From Bacteroidales bacterium UBA3844 (GTDB taxonomy: Bacteria > Bacteroidota > Bacteroidia > Bacteroidales > Paludibacteraceae), in assembly GCA_002392915.1 (NCBI GenBank), contig DGHQ01000060.1:14320-78319 (forward strand): a DNA stretch of 64,000 nt, given 5' to 3'. Of the stretch, positions 9,758 to 18,992 are shown piece by piece (position 1 is the first letter of the stretch; the number at the start of each line of letters is the position of its first letter). The notes under the pieces are model-generated. The model did no database searches, was not told the origin of the DNA, and was given only the letters and a program-made list of their open reading frames with translations. The position numbers and the translations under genes are program-made.

Positions 9758-10432
9758 TTAATTAATTATATTTTCAAGCAAAGATAATGCATCATTCACT
9801 ACATTCCAAGAAATTGCATTAGAAATCTTATTGACAGTCGGCTGGGAAATGCCTAGCTTTATTGCTATCTCATTTTCCTGAAGCCCCAAAATTCTGTAAT
9901 AAAGCACTTCACATTGTCTTGATGTGGCATTATTCAAAATAACATCTATCAATGAACACACAACATTTACATACTTATCTTGTTCTGATTTATCCGAAGA
10001 ATAGATAAATGTGTTTCTCTTTGAACTGGAAATATCTTTCAATCCTCTTCCTGATCGATAAATGGCGTCGCCATCTATTATATTGGTTATCGGATCATTA
10101 ATTCTTAATTCACCTACTCCCACAGATATCCGCACGCCATATTTTTTTTGAAGAGCTTTATCATCAGCTGGATTAGCATACTTGACTTCAAAAATTGGAG
10201 CATACGACTTGACATAACATTTCAATAGAAATGCAAGTCTTGATATTTTGTTTATATCACTACATACTATCTCTATCTCATCCCCTTTCACCAATCTTCC
10301 CCAAAAATCAATATTCGATACAGCAGGGACTGTTTCTAAAAATTCTTTCAAGTATTTTTGAAACTTCTCTATATCTTCTACTTCAAATGAAGTAGAACGA
10401 ACAATATCTGCTGATATAGCGGCTTTCCTCAT
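9758..10432 (-). CDS. SatD-like protein: class III cyclase-like domain plus C-terminal HTH
   Basis: 224 residues. Residues 1-140 match the SatD family and also show the order of landmarks of class III nucleotide cyclases: SADIVRST at 7-14 (Asp9 at the first metal site), VKGDEIEIV at 48-56 (Asp51 at the second), VRISVGVGE at 100-108, and GDAIYRSGRGL at 121-131 (Arg129 at the position of a conserved Arg). Residues about 168-224 form a sigma-region-4-like helix-turn-helix (QENEIAIKLGISQPTVNKI). The SatD assignment rests on family resemblance; cyclase activity is inference from motif order and would need structure comparison. It is first in an operon with the DUF3307 membrane gene and its promoter lies in a 13-copy repeat array that its HTH could bind. 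Confidence 0.75.
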   Translation of the reverse strand: MRKAAISADIVRSTSFEVEDIEKFQKYLKEFLETVPAVSNIDFWGRLVKGDEIEIVCSDINKISRLAFLLKCYVKSYAPIFEVKYANPADDKALQKKYGVRISVGVGELRINDPITNIIDGDAIYRSGRGLKDISSSKRNTFIYSSDKSEQDKYVNVVCSLIDVILNNATSRQCEVLYYRILGLQENEIAIKLGISQPTVNKISNAISWNVVNDALSLLENIIN

Positions 10433-10449
10433 ATTACACTATTTTAGTT

Positions 10450-10457
10450 CAAAAATA
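10450..10457 (-). promoter_or_regulatory. -7 box of the SatD-like operon
   Basis: On the minus strand TATTTTTG matches TAnnTTTG, with a predicted start near 10443, about 10 nt before the SatD-like start codon. The box overlaps the outer edge of the first unit of the 29-bp array, so a protein bound to that unit would block it. Confidence 0.6.
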
Positions 10458-10830
10458 TAGACGTTTTTGGCTATATTCTGCAAATATAGACATTTTTGGC
10501 TATATTTACAAATTATAGACATTTTTGGCTATATTACACAAATATAGACGTTTTTGGCTATATTACACAAATATAGACGTTTTTGGCTATATCACACAAA
10601 TATAGATGTTTTTGGCTATATTATGCAAATATAGACGTTTTTGGCTATATTACGCAAATATAGACGTTTTTGGCTATATTACACAAATATAGACGTTTTT
10701 GGCTATATCACACAAATATAGACATTTTTGGCTATATTCACAAATTATAGACGTTTTTGGCTATATTCCACAAATATAGACATTTTTGGCTATATTACAC
10801 AAATATAGACGTTTTTGGCTATATTACATT
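10456..10830. repeat. 13-copy tandem array, exact 29-bp period
   Basis: TATAG starts at 10456 and recurs every 29 bp without a single-base slip to 10804 (13 copies). Each unit is an imperfect inverted repeat, TATAGAC-gttttt-GGCTATA, separated by a short variable spacer of the type TTacacAAA. Read on the minus strand most units end in CTATATTTG, containing the -7 box TATATTTG, so the array is both operator-like and promoter-like. Small variants occur (GAC/GAT, GTTTTT/ATTTTT, TATATT/TATATC). It lies between the divergent SatD-like gene and the DUF6055 gene. It is not a CRISPR because there are no unique spacers. Confidence 0.95.
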
Positions 10831-10936
10831 ACATACTGATATTGACTACCATTTGATTTAGGCAGACAAAAATACCAATCTGCATAGAATAAATGTAAAA
10901 ATATCCGATTGCGTAATGTCTGATTAAATAAATTAA

Positions 10937-10944
10937 TAAATTTG
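10937..10944 (+). promoter_or_regulatory. -7 box for the DUF6055 gene
   Basis: TAAATTTG fits TAnnTTTG and predicts a start near 10951, 26 nt before the start codon at 10977. The 107 bp between the array and this box show nothing else recognisable. Confidence 0.5.
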
Positions 10945-10976
10945 CTTACAAAGGGTAGGACTAAAATATAACTAAT

Positions 10977-13070
10977 ATGGACAAAATTTATCTAACACTT
11001 ATTTCATTGTCGGCACTAGCATTGAATTCATATGCCGAGAAAAGTCTGTACATTCCTCGTGAATGGCAAAACCGTACAGACACGCTGATTTATAAAGAAA
11101 ATGATCCGGACAATCAATATACGTGGTCAAAGTCTCGCTCCAAAGAGAGCGAAAACTTCATCGTATATTGGGACAACAAGTATGGCAACACTATGCCTAC
11201 TAATGCCTCATCCACTTATAGAGTGGATATTGACAACTTGCTTAATAAAGCTGAAGGTTTTTATGAAATGAATGTCGGCAAACTAGCCTTTTGCGACGAA
11301 AGCCATTCCAACGTATCGAAATACAAGATGATGATCCTGCTCAACTATACCACAGAATGGATTTGCTACGGAGGCGGTTACGATGACACTATCGGTGCAT
11401 TATGGTTAAGTCCAAGCACCAGTAAACCTGTAGGACATTCTGTGGCACATGAAGTCGGTCACTCTTTTCAATATCAAGTCTATGCGGATTTGAAAGGTTA
11501 TGCCGGATTTCGCACGGCTATCGGAAGCGGTTCCACTTTCTGGGAACAGACTGCACAATGGCAAGCTAACCAATCATATCCTGATTTGAAATGGGATCAG
11601 AGCTGGAATCTTTTCAAAAACACTCATAACTATGCCATGACTCATGAATGGCACAGATATCAATCGTATTGGTGGCATTATTATCTTACTGAAAAACATG
11701 GTATTGACATCATCGGCAAATTATGGAGACATAATTCAGGCAAAGGTGTCGACCCTAATCAAGCCTATATGAATATGCAAAATATCGATGCGAACGCTCT
11801 TTATCTTGACTACTTCCACTATGCCATGAAGATGGCTACTGTTGATCTCGACGTTGCCCGCAAAGAAGCGGACCAATACTTCAATTCACTTCGTTTTGAC
11901 TACATCTCTCTTGGTAACTCCAAGTATCAAGTGTCATACAGCAGTTGTCCTCAATCAACAGGATTCAATATCATTCCTCTTAATGTGCCACAAGCAGGAA
12001 CAGAAATAACCACAGAATTCACTTCTTTAGCCAATGGAGCATCTCTAGCCCCAAATGACAAAAAACAGTTCTTCGACGGTGAAAAATTCACTGCAGCCAA
12101 CGTCAACTCATACAATTCCGTCGCCAACTATTCAAAAAGAGGATTCCATCTTGGGTATGTGGCTTTAATGAACGATGGTTCACGACAATATCTTTACGAT
12201 GAAGATATTTATTGCACAGGTTCAGACGCTAATTCCGAAATCAGCTGCAAAATCAGCTGCGTAGTGCCAGAAGAGACAAAACGCCTGTTCTTAGTCGTTT
12301 CTCCGTCGCCATCGGAATATATACAGCATAAATGGGATCAAGACATAACTAATGATGACCAGTGGCCATACACAGTAGAATTCACAAACACCAACATCTA
12401 CGGAGCCGCAAACATCAATAATGGTCCAATCAGCGATGTGACAATCAATTATGATGTTTATTTTCCAGCATCTTCAAGCGTTTATGTGGGCACTTCCGTA
12501 AAAGTCGACGGTACTGCAGCATCCTCACTTGGAACGGCTTTCCAGATGCAGGCAGCATCAGTAGGCGGATTGATGACGACATGGAACAGTGCAGGCCCAA
12601 CAGACGGACATGCGATGTTTTACGCTGTGGACACCAATGGTTCAATCAATAATACAGCGTCTACAGCAAATGGTTACGGCCATTGGTTTGATGCCACAGG
12701 AAACCGCTGTGCATACGCCTCTGGATTCGTTTTCAGCGAGTTTGATGAAAAATCGATGTCATTCTCAATCGGACAATATCCTGGCAAAACAAAAGACGGA
12801 GACAGCTACACAATCCGCCAAGCTATCAAATACAAAAAAGGAAATGAGACTGCGGTTGCGACATTCGTGTTCAATATTCATATCACATCCTCACGCACAG
12901 GCTACGAAATAAGCAACGGCGGAAACACAGCTTCGACAGAAATCGCGTCAGAAGCCACCTATCCGGTCGAATACTATTCTATCTCAGGCTCACGCATTTC
13001 GTCGCCACAACGCGGCGTAAACATCATAAAAATGAGCGATGGAAGCTTCAGAAAGATAATCAAGAATTAA
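10977..13070 (+). CDS. secreted DUF6055-type zinc-metallopeptidase-like protein
   Basis: 697 residues with a signal peptide (1-20, ending SYA). The middle carries HEVGH at 158-162, the gluzincin zinc motif, inside a region like DUF6055 (GGYDDTIGALWLSPST before it and FWEQTAQW after it). The C-terminal third resembles a DUF4859-type beta domain (VYVGTSVKVD...GHWFDATGN), and the last 45 residues (VEYYSISGSRIS...GVNIIKMSDGS) look like a type A sorting domain of the type IX secretion system. An extracellular or surface protease or glycan-associated protein is inferred. It is transcribed alone and ends at a strong terminator. Confidence 0.75.
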   Translation: MDKIYLTLISLSALALNSYAEKSLYIPREWQNRTDTLIYKENDPDNQYTWSKSRSKESENFIVYWDNKYGNTMPTNASSTYRVDIDNLLNKAEGFYEMNVGKLAFCDESHSNVSKYKMMILLNYTTEWICYGGGYDDTIGALWLSPSTSKPVGHSVAHEVGHSFQYQVYADLKGYAGFRTAIGSGSTFWEQTAQWQANQSYPDLKWDQSWNLFKNTHNYAMTHEWHRYQSYWWHYYLTEKHGIDIIGKLWRHNSGKGVDPNQAYMNMQNIDANALYLDYFHYAMKMATVDLDVARKEADQYFNSLRFDYISLGNSKYQVSYSSCPQSTGFNIIPLNVPQAGTEITTEFTSLANGASLAPNDKKQFFDGEKFTAANVNSYNSVANYSKRGFHLGYVALMNDGSRQYLYDEDIYCTGSDANSEISCKISCVVPEETKRLFLVVSPSPSEYIQHKWDQDITNDDQWPYTVEFTNTNIYGAANINNGPISDVTINYDVYFPASSSVYVGTSVKVDGTAASSLGTAFQMQAASVGGLMTTWNSAGPTDGHAMFYAVDTNGSINNTASTANGYGHWFDATGNRCAYASGFVFSEFDEKSMSFSIGQYPGKTKDGDSYTIRQAIKYKKGNETAVATFVFNIHITSSRTGYEISNGGNTASTEIASEATYPVEYYSISGSRISSPQRGVNIIKMSDGSFRKIIKN

Positions 13071-13086
13071 AAACCAGATAAAAAGG

Positions 13087-13120
13087 ATAGAGGAGACGAT
13101 TTGGGTATCGTCTCCTCTAT
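13087..13120 (+). terminator. bidirectional terminator
   Basis: A perfect 14-bp stem (13087-13100 with 13107-13120, arm GAGGAGACGAT) closes a 6-nt loop and is followed by TCTTTTT. It separates the DUF6055 gene from the convergent SpoIID-like gene. Confidence 0.85.
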
Positions 13121-13141
13121 TCTTTTTATCGCTATCAGTAA

Positions 13142-14506
13142 TTATAATTTACGAATCAATTTAATTTCCGAGTTTGGATAGTAATGCTGTAGAATCTCTG
13201 TGTATGAAAATCCTTTCTCCGCCATCACTGCCGCTCCGACCTGACATAGTCCAACACCGTGCCCCCAACCTGCGCCATAGAGCGTGAAATATTCAGTCTG
13301 GCCATCAAAGCTTTTCTCCACATAAAAAGCCGAACTCAACAAATGTGTCTTCGACAACGCCTTTCTAATCAGCAACTCCTTACCGATCACCTTATGTCCA
13401 AGAGTTCCTATAATATCAAGACGTGAGATTCTTCCTGACTTTCCCATCTCAACTGGTCGCAAATCCACAACTTTTCCCACATCAACTCCAATCTTCTCCT
13501 TAATCAATTGAGTCAGTTCCTCACGTGTGTATTTCACGCTCCAGCGGAACATATCCTCTGTTGTACGCTGATCGTATGCCTTCAACACTCGGCTCAATAT
13601 CGAATAATCTTTAGTAGCGCAATAGACATCTGTCGGCGGATTCTTAACCCACTCCTTCAAACTCATCGCGTCTCCTGTATAATTGATGTCATTTGCTCTG
13701 TCGACGTTGCATCTCACTGGAGAAAGATAAGCGTAATCCTCATCTGTCCAGCATGTGGAGAACTTCTCTGAAATTCCACCACAACATTTTGAGAAACGCG
13801 CATCACACACCTCTCCGCCACTCTTAAGGATCATTCCTGCTGTCTCATTTATCGCCTCGTCGACATTATTATCTGGATTTAGTCCCTGATAACGCTGACA
13901 ATGATCGTCGGAGCAGACATCAAAATCACTGTGTCCCATGACATCCCAAATCTGGATCATTTCATCGTCACAGATTTTCAATTTTGCTTTTTTATAAATA
14001 GGATGCTGACTTCTCGCCTTCCTTTGAAGCTGCGACACCAACCATGTGCGCGAAATTATAGCATGTGCCTTCAACAGTTCAAGCGGACAAGTCGGAGCCA
14101 TCTCCGAACCAATCACCGAACGGATATACTCCTCTATATCCAAGTCGTTGATAACCTGAACCTTTCCTTCCCCCTTGGCTTGAATCACAAGTATGCCACG
14201 ATAAGACAATGTGTATTGCTCCTGCCAATGGAAATCCGTTCCGATCTCCACATTCTGAAGCTCAAAACAACAGGTCTTCTCGTCTTTAGGCATAAACTCT
14301 ACCCTGTCTCCGTCTTTCAAATCAGCGACAGTGATTGCACATTCTTTTGAAGCAACTGTTGATTTCTCAATAACTTCATCTGCCCGGTAGATATTGCAGA
14401 CATACTCGCCAGAGAATCTTACTCTAACCTCTGTTGTCAACTGTATGCCTACCCTAACTCTATCAACCTCAGCCTTCGCATGGCATCTGCGTAAATGATT
14501 AGTCAT
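13142..14506 (-). CDS. SpoIID/LytB domain protein
   Basis: 454 residues without an obvious signal peptide. The central and C-terminal parts match the SpoIID/LytB family: LDIEEYIRSVIGSEMAPTCP and LLKAHAIISRTW, then CGGISE, and near the end LYGAGWGHGVGLCQVGAAVMAEKGFSY. In Bacillus SpoIID is a lytic transglycosylase acting on denuded glycan strands; the Bacteroidales homologues are uncharacterised but presumably act on peptidoglycan. The GWGHGVGLCQ motif typical of the family is intact. The missing signal peptide is a little odd for a cell-wall enzyme; no better start exists upstream in frame. It is divergent from mfd. Confidence 0.85.
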   Translation of the reverse strand: MTNHLRRCHAKAEVDRVRVGIQLTTEVRVRFSGEYVCNIYRADEVIEKSTVASKECAITVADLKDGDRVEFMPKDEKTCCFELQNVEIGTDFHWQEQYTLSYRGILVIQAKGEGKVQVINDLDIEEYIRSVIGSEMAPTCPLELLKAHAIISRTWLVSQLQRKARSQHPIYKKAKLKICDDEMIQIWDVMGHSDFDVCSDDHCQRYQGLNPDNNVDEAINETAGMILKSGGEVCDARFSKCCGGISEKFSTCWTDEDYAYLSPVRCNVDRANDINYTGDAMSLKEWVKNPPTDVYCATKDYSILSRVLKAYDQRTTEDMFRWSVKYTREELTQLIKEKIGVDVGKVVDLRPVEMGKSGRISRLDIIGTLGHKVIGKELLIRKALSKTHLLSSAFYVEKSFDGQTEYFTLYGAGWGHGVGLCQVGAAVMAEKGFSYTEILQHYYPNSEIKLIRKL

Positions 14507-14746
14507 AAAATATCCTTTTATTTACGGATGCGAAATTAAACAAAATTTAGTGCAAATATTCTTTCCTGTCATTTTTTTATCATAAAAATTCGCCAAACAG
14601 TTGCATCAAAACAAATTAGCAAGATTTTACACAAAAAAAAGTTTCCTATGTATGCTTTTTTCATACGTTGGTATTATGACGTCCTCCTTATTATACTATT
14701 AATTGACAATTTTTTATTTTATCATGACTCGACTCTTAAATTTTCG

Positions 14747-14754
14747 TATTTTTG
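14747..14754 (+). promoter_or_regulatory. -7 box of mfd
   Basis: TATTTTTG matches TAnnTTTG. The predicted transcription start, about 7 nt downstream, coincides with the mfd ATG at 14762, so the transcript would be leaderless or nearly so. This supports 14762 over the in-frame ATG at 14648, which lies upstream of the promoter. Confidence 0.6.
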
Positions 14755-14761
14755 TAAAATC

Positions 14762-17700
14762 ATGGAGAAAATATCAAAAATTTCGTCAATCGTCGAATCT
14801 TCCAAACTTGCCAATGAGATTAAGGCTTTCATAGATGGGGGAAAATCAAAGACAGACATTTATCTGCCAAACTGTTCGTTGCGTGCCGCGGTATCGTTGT
14901 TTGTTGCTCAACACACCAACGTCTGCCTACGAATCTGCCAGAATGAGGATGCTGCTGGATACCTTTATCAGGATGCCAGAAGTCTAATAAACACAAATGC
15001 AGAAAAGGCGGATGATTCAATAGTTTTCTTTCCTTCGTTAGACGGGAAACAACTCGACGACGATGGCCGCACGATCATGCGTACCCGTGCTCTGGAGGCT
15101 ATCGAAAAGGTCAACAACCTGATGATTATCGCCTACCCGGAATCTCTGTCCGCTTCTGTGGTGAGCCCGACGAAATTAAAAAGTGAGACCTTATCCATCA
15201 AAAAGGGTAACGAGTATGATATGGACACTCTGTCTGAAAAATTCTTCAAACTTGGTCTCACCCGTGAGGAATTTGTCTATCAGCCAGGGCAATTTGCCAT
15301 CCGTGGCTGCATCGTAGATGTCTTCTCTTACTCTTCTGAATTGCCATACCGTATCGACTTTTTCGGCGACGAAGTTGACTCCATCCGCACATTCGACACC
15401 ACAAACCAACTTTCTGTCGACACTATCGACGAGTGTACTATCGTTGGTAATGTGCTTAACTCAAATGACTCTGAAAAGAGACATACACTGGTGGACTATT
15501 TGCCTAAAGACACCATCGTGATGATGGATAATGACGAGTATGTGCTGGGCACTCTTGCCAATCGTGGAGCAGAAAACGCAGTCGCTAAGATAGAGGAAAT
15601 GAGATGTCTCAACATCCATGGAGAAAAGCGGAATGGCATCATTGCCGACGCTAATTTAAGCCCAGTCTTTGCTAAAAACTACAATCTTCTTGCCGACTAT
15701 ATCAAAAAGCAAAAGGAGGTTTGTGGATCCGTGCTCATTGCCACTGAAAACGCCCGTCAACGTGAACGTCTAGAGACTATTTTGTCCGACCTCAAAATTG
15801 AAGATGGCTACGAATTCATCAACGGGACTCTCCATTCTGGTTTCTCTTTCGAAAATGTCACTTTGCTTGTCGAGCATGAAATTTTCGGTCGTTACCACCG
15901 CTATCAACTTACCAATAAGGACAGCAGACGTGGCAAGGAAGCACTCACGCTCAAAGAACTGAAAAACCTATCCATCGGTGATTTCGTGGTACATGATGAT
16001 TTCGGAATCGGTGTGTTTGGCGGACTTGTCATGCAACGCAATGGCAATATCGAGCAGGAAATGGTGAGAATCAACTATAAAGACGGAGGACTTATCATGG
16101 TAAGCCTTAATTCTCTCCATAAGGTTTCCAAATATCGTGGTTCAGATTCAGAAAACGTGAAAATCAGCAAATTGGGTGGAGCCACATGGAGCAATATCAA
16201 ATATAAGACTAAAGAAAAGCTGAAAGATATCGCACGTGACCTTATTCTTCTCTACGCTATGCGCAAAAAGGAGCAAGGCTACAGTTTCAGTCCCGACTCT
16301 TTCATGCAGGCCGAACTTGAATCCAACTTTGAATTCCAAGACACTCCCGACCAGGCAAAAGCCACAGCCGACGTGAAACGCGACATGGAGAGTGCACGTC
16401 CGATGGATCGTCTTGTTTGTGGAGACGTGGGATTTGGAAAGACAGAAATTGCTGTCAGAGCAGCATTGAAAGCAGCATGCGATAACAAACAAGTGGCAGT
16501 GCTGGTGCCGACAACTGTTTTGGCATTCCAACACTACAAAACCTTCTCACGCCGTCTGAAAGATTTGCCTGTGAAGGTCGACTATCTCAGCCGTACACGC
16601 TCGTCTTCTGAAACGAAAGAGGTTTTGAAAAAAATTGAGAACGGAAATATAAACATCATCATAGGCACACATAAGTTGATCGGGAAAAGTGTGAAATTCC
16701 ACGATTTAGGTTTGCTCATCATCGACGAAGAACAAAAATTCGGAGTGACAGCGAAAGAGAAAATCAAGGAAATGAAAGTCAACGTTGACACTCTCACACT
16801 GACTGCCACCCCTATCCCCCGCACTCTGCAGTTTTCTCTGCTAGGGGCTCGCGACCTTAGCGTCATCAACACTCCTCCTGCCGGACGTTATCCCGTCGAA
16901 ACTCATCTTTGCAGATTCGACAAAGCGATCGTATCCAAAGCGATAGAAGCTGAATTAAACCGTGGAGGGCAAGTGCTTTTCGTCAACAACAATATCAAGG
17001 ATCTTGACAACATAAAGCATTTCATCATCAGCGGTGTGCCTACAGCACGTGTGATCATTGCCCACGGAAAAATGAGTGGAGAGGAGATTGAAAGCGCCAT
17101 GCTCGACTTTGTGCAGCATGAATATGACGTGTTGCTCAGCACCTCCATTATTGAGAGTGGAATCGATATTTCCAACTGCAACACTATAATAATCAACAAC
17201 GCGCAGAACTTCGGTTTGAGCGACCTTCATCAGTTGCGTGGACGTGTGGGACGCTCGGATATCCAGGCATACTGTTATCTGATGGCTCCACCAATGGAAG
17301 CGTTGAGCGATGAGAGCCGCAAACGACTGGAAGCCATCACTACATATACTGAGCTTGGCAGCGGACTTAATATTGCCATGCGAGACCTTGACATCCGTGG
17401 AGCTGGCAACCTGCTTGGAAAAGAACAGAGCGGATTCATTGCCGACTTGGGATACGAGACATACAAAAAGATTCTTGCAAGTGCTGTTGAGGAATTGCGT
17501 CAGAACGAATTTCATGAGATTTTCGCCGATGATCCCAACGCCAACAATGCCAACGAAATATTACGCACCGACTGCAGCATAGAGACTGATTTATGCGCAT
17601 TGATTCCAGACAATTACGTGGAGAATGTCAGTGAAAGATTATCGCTATACCGTGAACTGGACTCTTTGCAGACAGAAGAAAGTTTGGTGAAATTCGCCAA

Positions 17701-18025
17701 GAATCTCAAAGACCGATTCGGTGATATACCAGAACCAGCACAACGTCTGATGGAAATTGTGAGCATCAGATTTATCGCCAACAACCTAGGATTTGAGCGA
17801 CTTACATTCAAAAACAATCACGTCTGCGCTTATTTTACAACAGACAAAACAGACCAATATTTCCAAAGCGAAATCTTTGGCAAGATACTCGCCTACCTTC
17901 AATCTCACGTTGAACGATGCAAATTAGGGGAAAAGAAAGGAAAACCAGCGTTTGAGATATTCGACGTCCAATCTCTATCAGAGACAAAACAACTGCTGGA
18001 AGAAATTATAAATGCTAATTTATAA
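14762..18025 (+). CDS. mfd: transcription-repair coupling factor
   Basis: 1087 residues from ATG 14762; an in-frame ATG at 14648 would add 38 hydrophobic, AT-coded residues and lies upstream of the -7 box, so it is rejected. The order is that of Mfd: UvrB-like N-terminus, CarD-like RNA-polymerase interaction domain from about residue 403 (LSIGDFVVHDDFGIGVF), RecG-like superfamily 2 helicase with Walker A GDVGFGKTE at 554-562 and DEEQ at 655-658, then SIIESGIDI and HQLRGRVGRS motifs, and a TRCF C-terminal domain. Mfd removes stalled RNA polymerase at lesions and recruits UvrA to the template strand. All helicase motifs are intact. It is divergent from the SpoIID-like gene and ends at a strong hairpin. 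Confidence 0.97.
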   Translation: MEKISKISSIVESSKLANEIKAFIDGGKSKTDIYLPNCSLRAAVSLFVAQHTNVCLRICQNEDAAGYLYQDARSLINTNAEKADDSIVFFPSLDGKQLDDDGRTIMRTRALEAIEKVNNLMIIAYPESLSASVVSPTKLKSETLSIKKGNEYDMDTLSEKFFKLGLTREEFVYQPGQFAIRGCIVDVFSYSSELPYRIDFFGDEVDSIRTFDTTNQLSVDTIDECTIVGNVLNSNDSEKRHTLVDYLPKDTIVMMDNDEYVLGTLANRGAENAVAKIEEMRCLNIHGEKRNGIIADANLSPVFAKNYNLLADYIKKQKEVCGSVLIATENARQRERLETILSDLKIEDGYEFINGTLHSGFSFENVTLLVEHEIFGRYHRYQLTNKDSRRGKEALTLKELKNLSIGDFVVHDDFGIGVFGGLVMQRNGNIEQEMVRINYKDGGLIMVSLNSLHKVSKYRGSDSENVKISKLGGATWSNIKYKTKEKLKDIARDLILLYAMRKKEQGYSFSPDSFMQAELESNFEFQDTPDQAKATADVKRDMESARPMDRLVCGDVGFGKTEIAVRAALKAACDNKQVAVLVPTTVLAFQHYKTFSRRLKDLPVKVDYLSRTRSSSETKEVLKKIENGNINIIIGTHKLIGKSVKFHDLGLLIIDEEQKFGVTAKEKIKEMKVNVDTLTLTATPIPRTLQFSLLGARDLSVINTPPAGRYPVETHLCRFDKAIVSKAIEAELNRGGQVLFVNNNIKDLDNIKHFIISGVPTARVIIAHGKMSGEEIESAMLDFVQHEYDVLLSTSIIESGIDISNCNTIIINNAQNFGLSDLHQLRGRVGRSDIQAYCYLMAPPMEALSDESRKRLEAITTYTELGSGLNIAMRDLDIRGAGNLLGKEQSGFIADLGYETYKKILASAVEELRQNEFHEIFADDPNANNANEILRTDCSIETDLCALIPDNYVENVSERLSLYRELDSLQTEESLVKFAKNLKDRFGDIPEPAQRLMEIVSIRFIANNLGFERLTFKNNHVCAYFTTDKTDQYFQSEIFGKILAYLQSHVERCKLGEKKGKPAFEIFDVQSLSETKQLLEEIINANL

Positions 18026-18038
18026 AATAAATTAAAAA

Positions 18039-18071
18039 AGTCCACAAAACAGAAATGCAGTTTTGTGGACT
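18039..18071 (+). terminator. bidirectional terminator after mfd
   Basis: AGTCCACAAAAC (18039-18050) pairs with GTTTTGTGGACT (18060-18071) over 12 bp with a 9-nt loop. A-rich before and after, it serves mfd and the convergent gene. Confidence 0.85.
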
Positions 18072-18091
18072 AAAAATTACGTAAATCTATT

Positions 18092-18865
18092 TTATCGTCT
18101 TTCTATCTCTTCAAAAGTTTGAGCGACCAAATATAGTTGTGAAGGATTATTTATCGAAAGCTCGATAGCTTTGTTTACAGCTGTCTCTGCTCTATTGTAA
18201 ATCACAACTGAAATCTCGTCGCGGACATAATAATCCCAAGCTGAATCACCGTTTTCCATAACCGGTTTGTTTGTTATGATCTGGAAACCTTCCTTCTGAC
18301 AATAGAATGGTGAATGACCGTCGTTGAAATTATCGTTGAAGAAGATAATTTTACCGTTGCGCACTACACAATATCTCTTCAAAACCGACAACACATAGGC
18401 ATCTTTGAACGACGAATTAGGATCTACCCTATCATACTCATCGTATGAGCAAAGATAAGAGAACGATTGTGACGCAAAGAAATAATTTTTGTCTGACATC
18501 TCAAAAAGATCAATCTTCGACGATGGATAATTATAATACGTAAGTCCAGCGAAATTCGTTTTTGAATCAGATGAAGCCATTTCGCTTGGCACTCTGCTTG
18601 TGAAACGAGAGGAATTGTCTTTCTTCATCACCACATCAGTGTTGTTCTCATTCACATCTCTATTTTGATTTTGAGTCTTTCCTGTAGTGTTTTTGATAAG
18701 TTCATTGATCAGATTGTTGAATGCGCCAATGCTTGAATCAGCCAAATCCTTGAATGACATCAAGTTGCCGACGTTTGACAAAATTTTGTTCAACAACTCA
18801 GGATTCTTGTTATCCAATTCCTCAAACAACTTTCTGTTGTCTGCATGTAGTTCTTCCTTATTCAT
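18092..18865 (-). CDS. uncharacterised cytoplasmic protein
   Basis: 257 residues, not recognised. There is no signal peptide or membrane segment. The first 65 residues look helical and charged, residues 65-105 are a polar Asn/Ser-rich linker, and residues 105-257 are a mixed region rich in aromatics (YYFASQSFSYLCSYDEYD; VVRNGKIIFFNDNFNDGHSPFYC). A -7-like TATATTTG on the minus strand (18868-18875) lies only 3 nt upstream of the start codon; if used, transcription would begin at about the ATG or slightly inside. It is convergent with mfd and monocistronic. It is probably real, given its length, clean boundaries and non-repetitive composition. Confidence 0.65.
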   Translation of the reverse strand: MNKEELHADNRKLFEELDNKNPELLNKILSNVGNLMSFKDLADSSIGAFNNLINELIKNTTGKTQNQNRDVNENNTDVVMKKDNSSRFTSRVPSEMASSDSKTNFAGLTYYNYPSSKIDLFEMSDKNYFFASQSFSYLCSYDEYDRVDPNSSFKDAYVLSVLKRYCVVRNGKIIFFNDNFNDGHSPFYCQKEGFQIITNKPVMENGDSAWDYYVRDEISVVIYNRAETAVNKAIELSINNPSQLYLVAQTFEEIERR

Positions 18866-18992
18866 AGCAAATATATTTAATTGGTTTTATAGCGTAAATA
18901 TACAATTAAATTGATTCTTATATATGCGACGGTGCAATTTTAACCTTTATTTAAGATTTAGTATATTTATTTAACAAAACCGATGTCAAGAA

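Noticed and set aside
10456..10830. CRISPR array
   Set aside because: Regular 29-bp period resembles a repeat length, but units abut with only short similar linkers and no unique 30-bp spacers; no cas genes.
14648..14761. N-terminal extension of mfd
   Set aside because: AT-rich hydrophobic 38 codons upstream of the -7 box and absent from the family; start set at 14762.
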